From Phytophthora hibernalis (Eukaryota > Oomycota > Peronosporomycetes > Peronosporales > Peronosporaceae), in NCBI GenBank assembly GCA_012656075.1, contig JAAKBF010000010.1, positions 186,001-250,000 on the forward strand: a stretch of DNA of 64,000 bases, written 5' to 3'. The notes below the pieces were generated by a model, which had not been told where the DNA came from, did no database searches, and worked only from the letters and a program-made list of their open reading frames with translations. The position numbers and the translations under genes were made by a program. This document shows positions 33,591 through 45,003 of the stretch, one piece after another (position 1 is the stretch's first letter; each line of letters starts with the position of its first letter).

Positions 33591-35503
33591 ATGGCTTCTC
33601 CGCTCGAGGATGGTCTCCAAGCAGCTCGCCCGGGGCTTCCCCTGGGGCGCCGCATGCGCCTGACGCTGGGTCAGAAACGCGAGGTGGTGGACCTGGCAGC
33701 CAGCAAGAAGTTCACGCACCGCGAGCTGGCCGAGAAGTTCCGTGTGGGACGCACAACCATCACCAATATCTGCAGACAGGAGGAGCTCATCAGGTCAGAA
33801 ACGGACTCAGCTGACGCCACCAAGAAGAAGCGCAAGACCACCAAATGTACCTACGACCTGCGCGTGCTGGACGAGAGTCTGCACAAGTGGCGCATGGAGG
33901 TGAAGGTGAGCAGCCCCGACACGAAGCTCACAGGCACAGTCCTGCAGCACAAGGCCATGGAACTGGCCTGCAAGATGGCGGACGACCCGTACGCAGCTCT
34001 TCCCGACAAGGTCAAGCAGGCGCTACTCAAGTTCACAGGCTCCAATGGCTGGCTGGACGGGTACCGTACCCGGTTCGGGTCTTTCAGCAGCAAACAGTTG
34101 CCTGGAGGAGGCGACCAGAGCGTCATCAAGAGCGTGGACATCCAGACGAGACTCCGAGAGCTGCACCACAGCTTCATGGACGTGTCGCTCGAGGATATTT
34201 GGACGGCGAGTGAGTTCGCAGTCGTTTACAAGCCTCCTGTGCCCGAGGTGGGTGGGAGTAACAACGGCAGGTACACGGTCTCGCTCTTTGTCAGTGCAGC
34301 TGGAGAGAAGTTTGACATGCAGGTGATTGGCGTGGATCGTAATCCACTGCTGCTGGAAGGATTGATACCAAGGAGACGTACAAGATCCAGTACGGGTACT
34401 CCAAGACGGGCTGGCAGGTCGCTCAGACGACCGTGAGCATGCTCAAATCGCTGAATGTGCTCGCGAGGGAACGTAAGCGTACGTTCCGCGTCGTGTTGGA
34501 CTCAGCGGTGCCCCATGTGAAGGCTGCGATGATTCTGGACTCGCAGGGCGACCAGCGAACGTTCTTCGTGTACGACCACATTCAGATCTACTTCTTGCCG
34601 CCGAACTTTAAGGCGCCGCGCTTCCACCCGTGCCATCTTGGCGTGATTCAAACATTCAAGGCGAGGTTCCGCAGTGAAATGCTCGAGACGCTGTTCAGTA
34701 ATTATCGGCAGAGTGTGATGAACCAAGACCCGCGCGGATTCCACCCGCAACGTCACCTGCATACCCGAAACGTGTTTCACTGGTTCAATGTGGCTCTGCG
34801 CAGTCTGGATAAGCAGCTTATCCAGACGTGTTGGGTCAACAGCGGTCTGCTGCCCACCCAGTCCATTGCCTCGCTCAATTTGCGTGCCATATTGAGCAAT
34901 ACCTCACCCATGAGCATGGTCCCCAACACCTCCAGTGGCAGTGGCAGTGACAGTGGCAATGGAGGGCAATTTCCGATGTCAATGCCATAACTCCAAACGC
35001 GGCGAGTGGGGCTGGTTCTACGGTCGCAGCAAACGCTACGAAAGGAAGCTTGCTGTCGCCCGCGCTACTCTATCGCGATTTACAGCTGCAGCTGACGAAT
35101 ATCGCCCAACTCGCTCCCGACTTCTTGCGCTGGATTGGCGTGGCTGACCCAAGCAATGCGCAGGCATATGTTGAGATGGAAGGCAATGCTTCCGTAACAG
35201 ACCCCGGCATCGATGAAGTGCAGATCATCCGCGGTGTGCTCCAAAAGCATGGCTATCTGTCCACAAAAACTTGATGATGAGAGTCATGCCGAGGGTCCGT
35301 GTGAAACCTTGGATGATATGGCTGATGAGCCCTGTCCAAGGCATGAGGAAGTTGTGGCGTCCATTGAGATTCTCAAGAAGTATTTGCGACTGTCACGGGA
35401 CGCAATTACAGATCGTGTCGATGCTGTAGTGCAGCTGAATCAAGTCAAAAGGGCGGTTAATGCTGCTGCCTTTCGTGACGCTGCTGCCATCCGTGAGGTT
35501 TGA
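33591..35503 (+). CDS. Pogo/Tigger (CENP-B-like) transposase-derived protein, probably domesticated
   Basis: About 637 residues if three frame changes are allowed (one base lost near 34362 and near 34966, one gained in the A run 35265-35269). An N-terminal HTH (LTLGQKREVVDLAASKKFTHRELAEKF style, residues 25-70) is followed by a Tc5/CENP-B HTH ending GSNGWLDGYRTRFG (about residue 155). The DDE_1 region is recognisable, but two of the three catalytic acids are replaced: the ADE motif reads TASEF, and the PLDQGVI motif reads HPCHLGVI. VVLDSAVPH keeps the middle Asp. An added acidic C-terminal tail (to 35503) is not transposase-like. No terminal inverted repeats were seen and it sits among housekeeping genes. 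I infer a host DNA-binding protein rather than an active element. Confidence 0.75.
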
Positions 35504-35643
35504 GTGGAGGCCATTTGACGGAGTGAAAATGTGCGGTATTGTTATATTCTACTTAGCATCATGCTCATCGGTCTCCATTGTATTGTCACTGTTGTCGACT
35601 TCTATCTTACACATGCATTGCTCTCGAATAATGGGCGACCTTG

Positions 35644-37555
35644 CTAGTACACGGTCCGGATTCTGTAGTTGGGAGGCATGGCCGCCATCACGGTGTTATC
35701 GTCTAGCCGTTGGTTAGTCGGGGTTGGCAGCGGTGACGACATTCGCGCAGGTGGGGTTGCCTGAGGCGAGAGATCATCTTCAAGCGGCAGGATAGTACGT
35801 TCCGCAATGGCCTGCTGCTCGATGCGACGTTGACGTCGTGCGTATGCTACGAGTGTGCGCAACGCACTCACTAACCAGTCGCGGTGGCTTGAGCTCTGGG
35901 TCTCAAGGTCTAATGTACGACCCCGGAAAACAACCGAGAAAGAGCACGCCTCGAGCACGCTGTTGGACGCGTACTTCCGGAACACAGCAGTATGTCTTCC
36001 GTCCAGCACCTGCAGCACTTCAGCTAAATCAACCGCTCCACTTAGCCCGCCTCTCTTGTGCTGCCACTGCAATGTCCCGCAACAGTTGCAGTGGAGCCTC
36101 GTAGCATGAGCACCGCCACGACGGCCATACTTCAGTAGAGGGAAGAACATGTTGATTGCCTGCACCAGATACGACCGGTGCTTGCCGCCAAAGCGGAAGG
36201 CCAGCTCCACGATCTTCCACCGCGCACCTTCAATGGTCTCAAGTTCTTCGTCTGTGAACAAATACGTTTTGCGCTTCTTGCGCAGGTGCAGTGTCTCCAG
36301 CACGCGTGGGCCGATCCTCGAGAATGCACTCTTCTTGTGCTTCTTCGCAGGGTGAGCTGCTTGTGCGGGGATAATGGGCGGCGGTGTCGACATCGGAGAC
36401 CCAATGTGGGGAGACAACATGTCATTTGGCACCAGGTCGTACGCATTCGGGCATGACCCAGCTCTCCTCCGCATCGGGGCGGACTTGGACTTGAGACGGA
36501 GTCCATGAGATTGGGCCAGCGGTATGCTCAGCTGATCCGAGTCATCCTTCAGCTGGATCACTAGCCGCCGCACGCTCGAGGTAAGCTGATCCTGCGCTGA
36601 CAAGGCAGCTTGCTCCGCCGCGCAGCTCAGTAGCCGAGTGCGTCGGCGCTGCATTAGCCGGTCCTCGATCGGGCTCAGCTGTACCAGCTCCAGCTCGACT
36701 CGAGACGCCGTTTCTTCCGCCTCGCTACTGGACCCTCCGTCGTCGTGCTCGTTGTTGTTGTCATCGAGGTCGAGCTCGTCCACGTCGTCGATCTGGTCAA
36801 CGTCCTCGTCGTAGTCCTCGTCTTCATCCTGGTTGGACACCGCCTCCGTCGCGCTGGCCACGGGCACATCCGACTCGGTCAGGAGACTCTCGCTCTTGAT
36901 CCTGCTCATGAGCGTGCGCACACTCGTCGACATGTTCAGCAGGTCGAAGTCCAGCGAATCCTCATCCTCTGCACTGGTCACAGCACTGTCTTGTTCTGCA
37001 CTCTCCTCGTGCAGCTCGACGTTCCTCTTCCTCCAAGTTCTCCTGCTCGTTATTGTCCCTCTCCTCCTCCTCGACCGCCTCCTTCTCCTCCTGTTCATCC
37101 GGTAGCAGCTCCAATGGTGGCGCAAAACCTGCATGCAGAACTCCAAAATCATCAATCTGCGGCTCTAGAACCGCTCTCCTCTCCAGCTCCTCCGGACTCA
37201 ACGGCCGAACCAACGCCGCCGCCACGAGCGTTCGCGCCGGATAAAACTGGAACCGCTGACCGTTGCCACTGCAACTGCTGCTGCTACTGGTGTTCGGGTC
37301 CCACATGGTCATGGCCGAGTGCGTGGGTGTAGCACCGACGCTGCTCCGTCGCGTGTGTCGAGGTTCCACCGGAATCACCGCGTCGACGGCGTCATTTGGC
37401 TCCTTGTCTTCATCGCTGCTGTTGCTGCTGCTGCTGTCGCGCGCCTCCTCCGGGTCTGCCTGGAAGATGCTTCCGCGTCGCACAATAGCCGACAGTTTGC
37501 CCAGCAGCACGACGCTGGACGAGCGTTCGCGACGACCTCCTGACCACGGCTGCAT
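35644..37555 (-). CDS. Acidic, Ser-rich protein with a C-terminal PH-like domain
   Basis: About 636 residues from the ATG at 37555. One extra base must be removed near 37024-37025, where the frame changes within a Glu run. Order: Ser/Glu-rich disordered N-terminal half with acidic stretches (DEDEDYDEDVDQIDDVDE near 36800), a Pro-rich linker, then a PH-like fold (36290-35850) beginning KRKTYLFTDEE and ending in a long helix WLVSALRTLVAYA, typical of the PH C-terminal helix. The upstream frame is open to 37699 but without ATG. PH domains usually bind phosphoinositides or proteins, so a membrane or signalling role is inferred. I recognise no closer family. Convergent with the pogo-derived gene (140 bp apart). 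Confidence 0.65.
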
Positions 37556-38232
37556 CGGAGAGGGAAGATCTGGGAGAGTGGGAGCTCCTACGCGAAAGTG
37601 AAGAGGGACGGAGAAAACCGCCGTGCAGTAACTGGCACGAGAATGGCCGGACAGGCGAGATGGATAACTGCAGGTGGTGACCAGAGTTGTGTTTGACAAG
37701 GAGCCGTTGCGAGATAGGTGTCTTCAATGTGTAATGGGGCTGTAGCCATGTCCAGTTTATCAACTCTACCAGGTGCAACTCCGAGCCAACCCCTGTGTTC
37801 GTCCACAGATGAAAGGTATAAAGTCTGAAGAGGTTCAGGCATGGTTATTAATACCGGGAACCCCACTGGAATTGCTGCTGGTCTGAAAGGCCCAACACGA
37901 GTGTTTCCTCGCTGGTCTCTCGCCGAGTCTCACGGGTTCCAATGCCCTCAATCTCCATCCACTATCCGGCCCTGAACTTTACCATGACCATCTTGCGGTT
38001 TGCTGGACACCCCAAGCCGCAATGCTGACGTACTTTTGGTACCACTTTAATGGTACATTGTAAGAGCGTCTTGAGCTTTTTAGTGGTGCACCTGTTGATT
38101 TGATAACCCGGTATATCTGATTATAAGTGCTAAAGAAACCAGTACAGTTTAGCTTGTATAAACCTAAAACCTCTGAAATCGATTCTATGATCAACTGTGT
38201 GCTTTTTGAGATGTGTCCGCAGTTGAGACCTG
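37556..38232. other. Divergent intergenic region
   Basis: 677 bp between the PH-like gene (minus) and RPP40 (plus). No gene is supported, although the first exon or 5' UTR of the PH-like gene may extend into it (the frame is open to 37699). No repeat or regulatory motif stood out. Confidence 0.5.
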
Positions 38233-39498
38233 ATGGTGAGTGGTGGCAAGACGCCTCGACGCGGCCCTACGCAGCGCCGTAGCCGGCTCCAGGGCACAGG
38301 TGCGCTACTGCAGAATAATCCTGACACTGCGTACCCGTCCTCTCGTCTGCTGGTGTGGCACTCGCGCTTCACGCACGCCGCGTCTCGTCACGAGAGCGTC
38401 GTGAAGGGCCACGCTTTCAACCAGCAGCTAGAGGTGTATCTGCCTTCCAAGACTGGGAAGACTACGGCGCAGTCGCTGCAATGGGAAACAGGCTTCTACT
38501 ACGAGATCAAGGCGTCGGTGGACATGTTCCTGTCTCCGGTCTTTATCAAGGAGTACCTGCAGGACGGCTCAGTGTTCATGGTGGCCAAGAACGTGGCGGT
38601 GGACGCCTCGCAGTCGGCGATGCTACTGCCTTCCGGCCACTTGCTGCTGCTGGTGGACGCAGATACGTACCAGCAATTGGGTATTGTGGGTGAAAAGTAC
38701 GGCAGAGCGGTGCCTGCAGCAAGCAGGACGAAACAGGGACAGAAGTACGTCATCACTCTCGACTTGACGTCGTCGACGTTTGCAGAGGAAGGAGAGAACG
38801 CTTTTAGGGACCGAGTGAGGAAGAGTTTGAGCAAGCTGGAGGATGTTGAGATGCTGCTGTGCGCCTACAACGCTCGTGGATCGGCGCGTACCATCTTGTT
38901 CGGAGACGATGATACAGTGCCTCGGAAGCGAGTTGAGCTTGATGGACAAACGACGACGTTCAACGAGATTTTTCTGCCCAAGTTCGACGCGTTTTATGCT
39001 GCGTTGGAGAAGGGTGGGCGTGAGGATGGAGAGAGGGACAAGCTGCGGACGTCGCTGCACGAGGCGTACGACTGGTTGGGCCTTGTGGCTTGTCGACTCA
39101 CCGACTTGCTGCAGAGACAGAAGCTGGAAGAGTACGTGTCGACCTTCTCGGGAATCCCTGATTCGTTCGAGTGCGAGCCCGATAGTGAGATCACGACTGT
39201 GCGGTGGCGTGGTCTGGTGGCTGCTCCATTTTGCTCGACTATTGTCGAAAAGGTGCAGTGTGCTGTGAAGAATGGAGAAATGCCGTGGGGTGCAGTCACG
39301 GTTTGGGGTTTTCCGGACGCCTTTGTGTCGTGGGTGCAGCCTGTCAAGACTGGCAAAGGCAGTAAAGCAAAAAGTGAGTCGCAGCGACGAGAGCATGGCT
39401 ACCTTGGAAATGGTAGCAACAATTACACCTTGCTCATGCTACCAAACAGCGAGTACTTCATGTTGCAGGCGCTCGGTCCGCACGATGCCACCGTGTAG
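38233..39498 (+). CDS. RPP40: RNase P/MRP subunit p40 (RPP40)
   Basis: A single exon of 421 residues. It matches the RPP40 family pattern: FLSPVFIKEYL, a DASQSAMLLPSGHLLLLVDADTYQQLG-like strand, YVITLDLTS, then WGAVTVWGFPDAFVSW and a C-terminal EHGYLGNGSNNYTLLMLPNSEYF. This is the family's VxGFxDSPVSW and EHGxxxxGxNxYT signature. RPP40 is a protein subunit of eukaryotic RNase P/MRP, used in tRNA 5' maturation and rRNA processing. The reading frame is intact. It is divergent from the PH-like gene and convergent with SKI3 (115 bp between stops). Confidence 0.88.
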   Translation: MVSGGKTPRRGPTQRRSRLQGTGALLQNNPDTAYPSSRLLVWHSRFTHAASRHESVVKGHAFNQQLEVYLPSKTGKTTAQSLQWETGFYYEIKASVDMFLSPVFIKEYLQDGSVFMVAKNVAVDASQSAMLLPSGHLLLLVDADTYQQLGIVGEKYGRAVPAASRTKQGQKYVITLDLTSSTFAEEGENAFRDRVRKSLSKLEDVEMLLCAYNARGSARTILFGDDDTVPRKRVELDGQTTTFNEIFLPKFDAFYAALEKGGREDGERDKLRTSLHEAYDWLGLVACRLTDLLQRQKLEEYVSTFSGIPDSFECEPDSEITTVRWRGLVAAPFCSTIVEKVQCAVKNGEMPWGAVTVWGFPDAFVSWVQPVKTGKGSKAKSESQRREHGYLGNGSNNYTLLMLPNSEYFMLQALGPHDATV

Positions 39499-39613
39499 AC
39501 GACCAAGCCGGGCAAGTATCTACTACGTACTACCGCATGAATAACAGTGCTACAATAGAATAGAAACGTTGCATCATGGTCGATGTTGATTTTTTGCGCA
39601 ACTAATCGAGCAT

Positions 39614-42600
39614 CTAGTTAGCGAGGACGTTCTCGACGAACGCCGCAACACTGGACGAGTCCGATCCAGCTTCAGCTAGCGCTAGTGCTACCTTGATGTG
39701 CTTGCGAGCCGGCTTCACGTTGTTCTTCTTGCCGTGAATAAGCGCAAGCCGCAAATTCGCCAAGAAACAAGCAGCAGTATCACTGTTGCTGCTCAAGGCG
39801 GTGGTTGTGCTGCTCGCACCATCATCAGCATCGGCCGAGATGGTGGACTTAGTTGCCGTCAATGAAGCAACGAGCTTCCACACGTTGATTGCAGCGTCCA
39901 AAGATCGCTGCTCCTCGTAAAACCCTCCGAGTTCGATCAGGATTGGAACCAATCGGCCCGAAGAAGCAGCCGTATCGGCAGAGACGGCAGCAATAAGGTC
40001 CAAGTACTTCTGGACGGCCTTTGTCGGATGTGAAATCGATAGTAGCCGTGCTTCCAGTAGATCAGTGTCCACCGAGTCTGTAAGAACGCCCTTCGTCTTG
40101 CTTTCTTCAACACGAGCCAGTCCTTCGTTTGAAAACATTGTTGCTTGATCCTGTTCTCCGATTTGGGAATGGCAGTAGCTCGTCAGGAGCTCCAACTGAG
40201 CTGCATCATATTCTCGCCCACTTGTGGCAATAGCAAGTGATAACCCGGTCTGCAGCAAGCGCAGCAGCAGACGAATAGTTTTATGGTGCGTTTCTTGACT
40301 CGTTTCCAGGTTAATACGCTTGAGGATGCTTGTGCCAGCCAGAATGTATGCCTGTGAGTTCCACGGCTGGGCGCGAATCAACTTTTGTGCATCCAAGCAC
40401 AGACCCTTCACCCCGACGGACCAGCCTTAAACAAACCCACTAACGCGTCCAAGAAGCTGCGATCCACCGTGTCCGTGCCAGAGCAAGGTACATTTCTGAC
40501 AGTCGAACCCAAGTACTCTCCTAGGCAACTTGACACTTGAAGATTTTGCGAGTCGATCGTCGCAAGAGCTAGCCGCATCCATAACGTACTGGAATTCGCC
40601 CCGTCGTTGGTTTGAGACAACGCTTGCAGACGCGTCAGATAAGCATCTTCAGTACCCACAAACCGTTCGTGAAGCTCGACCAAGTGCAGATTCAGATAAT
40701 CGCGCGTGGTGAGCGTTGAATCGGCTTGGTCAACTGAAGCCAAAAGACGCTCCTTGCACACTATGGCGAGGCCCGCTGCCTTGGAAATAAACTTGTTCAT
40801 GAGCAAGCTCGCGATTGATAGACCCACAAGAGCAACGACATCGCTTTCACGGGACTGGGTTTCATCTTGTGACATCAACGCGTGAAGCAAATCCAGCGCT
40901 TCACCCCTTTGATTGACGGTATAGTAGCTGTGCTTGCACGATGCCCTGGAGCGCTGAGGATCCACTCGTTGCCGCATCAATGTGTGCGGCAATCCTTTGC
41001 AAATGCGCTGAATCGTCAATTCCATCGCAGGATTTATCGGAGAGCTGGCCAAGCTCTGTCACTAGTGTATTCCATTCAAGACCTTCTTGGTCACGACCAG
41101 ATGAAGCCGCTCGGGAGTAGGACGCCAAAGCCTCGGTGTACAGTCCGAGACGATGCTGCGCAACACCTAGAGCGTGCCATGCGCGCGCATTGAACGGATC
41201 ACGTTCTAAATACTTTTTCAGGTAAAACATCACCGGCTCAGTACCATGCTCTGGAGCCTGCGTCATCGACTCGCCGACACTCGTTCCATAGTCCAGCAGT
41301 GCCGTGCTTAAACCAATCAAAGCGTCCAGATCCAATCCGACTTGCAGTGCACAGTCAAATGCTTCGATCGCTTTTCTCTGCTGAATCTTTGAGCTAGCTT
41401 GGCGTCGAGCCAGCATCGCATACCCATTCCACATAGATGAGTTGCTTGGATTTATACTCTGCAGCTGCAGGAACGACTTCTGCGCCAACGACGCCGCTGA
41501 TGGAACGGCATTAGCCTGGTTGAGGTAAAACATGCCCAAATTGGCCCATGTGGCATCGCTGCTACTGCCGGTTTGGATCGCTCGCGCCCAGGCAAACTGC
41601 TTCACCAGTAGACTATCAGACACAAGTGCCAATCCATTCCAGGCCAGTGAGCACGAAGGATCCTCCTGAAGGGCCAACTTGAAATTCGTTGACGCTTTTA
41701 CCTTTAGCTTCGAGAGAGTAACATCTGTATCACTGTTTGCAATACCCTTTTGGGTTGAGAAAGCTGAGCTGGGAATACCGCGCACGTTGCTGAGAGCCTG
41801 CATTTCGTACCAGTAGCTTAGGCCGATATCATAGAATCGCTCTGCAGCCTCAGCGTCAGGACCATCCGCTGCCTTTTTCTCGCTCCTTTCAGTAAGTAGA
41901 GCAGCAGCTTCGTATGCCTTCCTTCCAGCGGAGATAAAATCAACCCACTTTGAGCCCTCGCTTGAAAAGTTGTCTGGCGACAAGTAGAATGCGAAGCAGT
42001 GAATGTCACCGATTAGCTTGCATGCTTCCACAGATCCTGACAAAGTCGAGGAGGACGGAAGACCCTTCATCATCCGGGACGCCTCCTTCAGATTCTCAGC
42101 AGCATTGCCATATAACCCCTCAGCGCATAAGTATTTTGCCTGTTGGAAAAGCAGGTCGGAATAAATCATGGATGCGGCAGTCACGTCTGGTTCACCATCG
42201 GATAATTCACCAGTGACAACTGGTTTGATTCTCCCAACGCATCATCGAAAAGCAGCAATGAGCCTTCAATCCGAGCCAGCTCACAACGAACGCACCAGCT
42301 TTCCTCACCCAGCTCGATGGCTTTCAAATAAGATCTCTGCGCGGAAACGTGTTTGTCGAAATTCTGGTAGACATGGGCCAGGATAACCCAATAGCGGGTG
42401 TTCATAGGGTCATTACGAAGCACAAGATGCATCTTCCCCACAGCTAGTTCGTCGTTTTGTTCCACTAGGTGCTGAGCCAGTCTCAGGAGCGCCCATGTTG
42501 GAGCAGTTTCTTGATCCTCAGTCACTCGTTCCCACAGTTGCACGTTCGCGTCATACTTCCCCTGTAGATCGTACAGGTTGCTTAGAGCCATTCCTGCCAG

Positions 42601-44870
42601 ATCATCGGTGGGAGAAAGCGAAAGGGCCTTCAAGAAACACTTCTCCGCACGCAAAACATCATTTGCGACTTCTTCGTACCATTTGCCCAGCCATGAGAAG
42701 ATCTCCGGGTCAGACGGCGTCAGCTTCGCGGCTTGTAATAGATGGCCAAAGCATCCCGTCTTTGCTGTTTGATGAGAACAGCCTAGGTGCCAGTACACAA
42801 CTGCCAATCGTTTGAGTGTTCGCCCTTTAGCAAAAACATCCTTGGCTGGAATCTTGCCCGCATTTGCCTCTAGCAGCGCTTGGGCTTGTTGGAAGTCACC
42901 TAGTTGAAAGTGAATCCACCCACGGGTGCACAGTACAGCAGCACTCATGCTTTCGTCCACTTCAGACAAAGAAACGGAGTCTATGACTTCGAGAGCCTCC
43001 TTTGACTGCGCCTTAGTAGTCAATAGCTCTGCCGTTGCGATGGCCGATTTTACCACGAGAAGGACGTCGTCGCTTTTCATGACCCCGCGGTAGTTCTTTA
43101 ATGCTTTATCCACGTCACCCGAGTATTCAAATGCTGTTGCTGACATGAACAGCACCTTGACTTCCGAATACCTGCACCATTTCAAATAGATTAGAGTCAT
43201 TGTAACGCGCTATAGAAGAATTTGAGGTATCGACAACTTACAGAGATGGAAGCGGGCATTTACACCCAAGTAATTTTGCCTTGTCAGTCACAACTTTTTG
43301 GCCAAGGCCAAACGATTCAAGCAACCCTCTACATCGCGGGATGCGAGTGCCAGCGATGCCAGCTCGATTTGAGGCCGGATGCAAAGCGAGCTTTCTTGAA
43401 AAGAAGAGGAGGAGTAACCGGCGAGAGCTTCCACAAAATTCTCTCGGGCCTAGGAAGTACACGTATGCATAGTCAGAATTCAGAGTTAACGCGAATGAAG
43501 GTAGGCAACTTGCCTGGCTACTGTCTCCGACGCGCAAGCACTCCACCGCTTGAAACACAAGAGCCATTGGGCTCCTGGAATGGTTTGCAAATAGCTCTGC
43601 CGTGACTTCCTTGGCCTTTACCAAGGTAATGGCTACCGTTTCCGAACATCATCGACAACAATGTACCAGCACCGCCAATAGTTAGCAGAGTTAGCAGGCA
43701 ATTACACGTATGGGATACGTACGGCTCTCCTGGTCTTCGCTGCGGAGTAGTAAGAACTCTGCCGGGGTCTTGGAACCAGGAAACCACTTGATGATCGACG
43801 TCGCCAAATCATCAATCGTCTTGAGGAGCGTGGACTTCTTTTTGGAAGCCTTCAACGCGTCCAGGTGAAAACGCATAAAGAACGCGATTGTGGCATCCAT
43901 TCGCGGCCGAAGCGCGTCGATCTCTTCATTCTGAGCTGCCCAGTCGGCACACGATGCAACAGCGAAAACCTGGTGGGAGATGTCCGCCATGGAATAACTG
44001 CCAGAGCAGTCCGATAAGCTGAACCCAGGACGCTGCACCAAGAACCTTCAATATCCACGCCATCCAGACAGCACAGCAAAAGGCACTATACCTGCAGCAA
44101 ATCCACCAAATCCAGCCAGATATTCAGTGGGGCCGGTAATTCTTCGTTGGCAGTTTTCTCGAGCGAAAGCTGGCCGACGTCTCCTTCCAGTTCCCCACAA
44201 GGGAGTACCACGCGTCAAAAGTCTGCAACACAGCACAAAATATAAGTACAAACCACCTCAGTGTGAATAAGAAAATACTCCACCTTCGGGAGCATCTTCA
44301 GTTCCATCGCTGTAGCCGCCACCTCTGCGACCCACTTCTGGCATCTCTTGATCTTCTTACCCCTGCAAAAACAACAACTATCAGCCTACAAAGACCACAC
44401 CCAGGTCTCCTCAGTCTGCAACACCTCAAATTGATGTCCACGAGCTTCTCCAGTGGTTGCAACTTGCTCTTCCCGTCCTTTTTGGCCTCGAAAAGGTCCA
44501 CAAGATACTGCGAAACAGCAGCAGATTATCAGTCTCCAGCCTGTAACCTAGCGTAACCCCTTCCACGCTCTGTACCTTCCAGGGCGCTGGCATCTCTGGC
44601 TTGATGTCTGCCGCTCGGCGATACGCGTCCTCGCAGTCCTCCCACTAACAGCAGAGTATGGTTAGTATGGGTTACACATTGGGGTACGGTATCCTCTTGA
44701 CGCACATCTTGCAGGTGGAAACTGGCCAGCCCCACGCACATGAACGCCTGGAAGTTGTTGGGGTCGAACTGCGTCACGCGTCGTCCTGCGTCCTGCGCCT
44801 CCTGGTAGCGCTCAGCCTTGAGGAAGGCCGCGGCGTCCACCAGCATCTGCCGCAGCATACTCGCCGACAT
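39614..44870 (-). CDS. SKI3: Ski complex TPR scaffold SKI3/TTC37
   Basis: A TPR scaffold that joins SKI2 helicase to SKI8 and feeds mRNA to the cytoplasmic exosome. Exons: 44870-44706, 44644-44576, 44507-44425, 44362-44284, 44222-44092, 44032-43723, 43632-43514, 43390-43242 and 43171-39614, giving about 1,554 aa, close to human TTC37. TPR units are seen throughout (N-terminal RYQEAQDAGRRVTQFDPNNFQAF, later SWLGKWYEE, FSWLG, AWHALGVAQHRLG). The junction 43514/43390 uses a GC donor (CAG|GCAAGT); otherwise a 41-codon open insertion is read through. Frame changes are needed near 44167, 42209 and 40412 (one base lost) and 40905 (one gained), all in short homopolymers. The start is 133 bp from the divergent Nma111-like gene. 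Confidence 0.88.
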
Positions 44871-45003
44871 ACTGCTTCAATTGGTTATGAGGTACCTTCG
44901 AAGAGTTATGGTTATGCGTAACCAAGACGGTTACGGTTATGAGTAACCTGGGTGGTTATGGGTTACTCCTGACAAACACTCATCCGCCAATTCACCCAAA
45001 AAC
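44871..45003. promoter_or_regulatory. Short bidirectional promoter with GGTTA repeats
   Basis: Only 133 bp separate the start codons of SKI3 (minus) and the Nma111-like gene (plus). The region holds repeated GGTTATG/GGTTACG words and their complements (44883, 44910-44923 as GGTTATGCGTAACC, 44929-44948, 44953-44966), several arranged as inverted repeats. I infer shared regulation. No oomycete initiator could be placed with confidence. Confidence 0.55.

Noticed and set aside
33425..33719. N-terminal extension of the SET gene upstream of 33425
   Set aside because: The frame is open, but it overlaps the divergent pogo-derived gene and its promoter. The ATG at 33425 gives the natural N-terminus.
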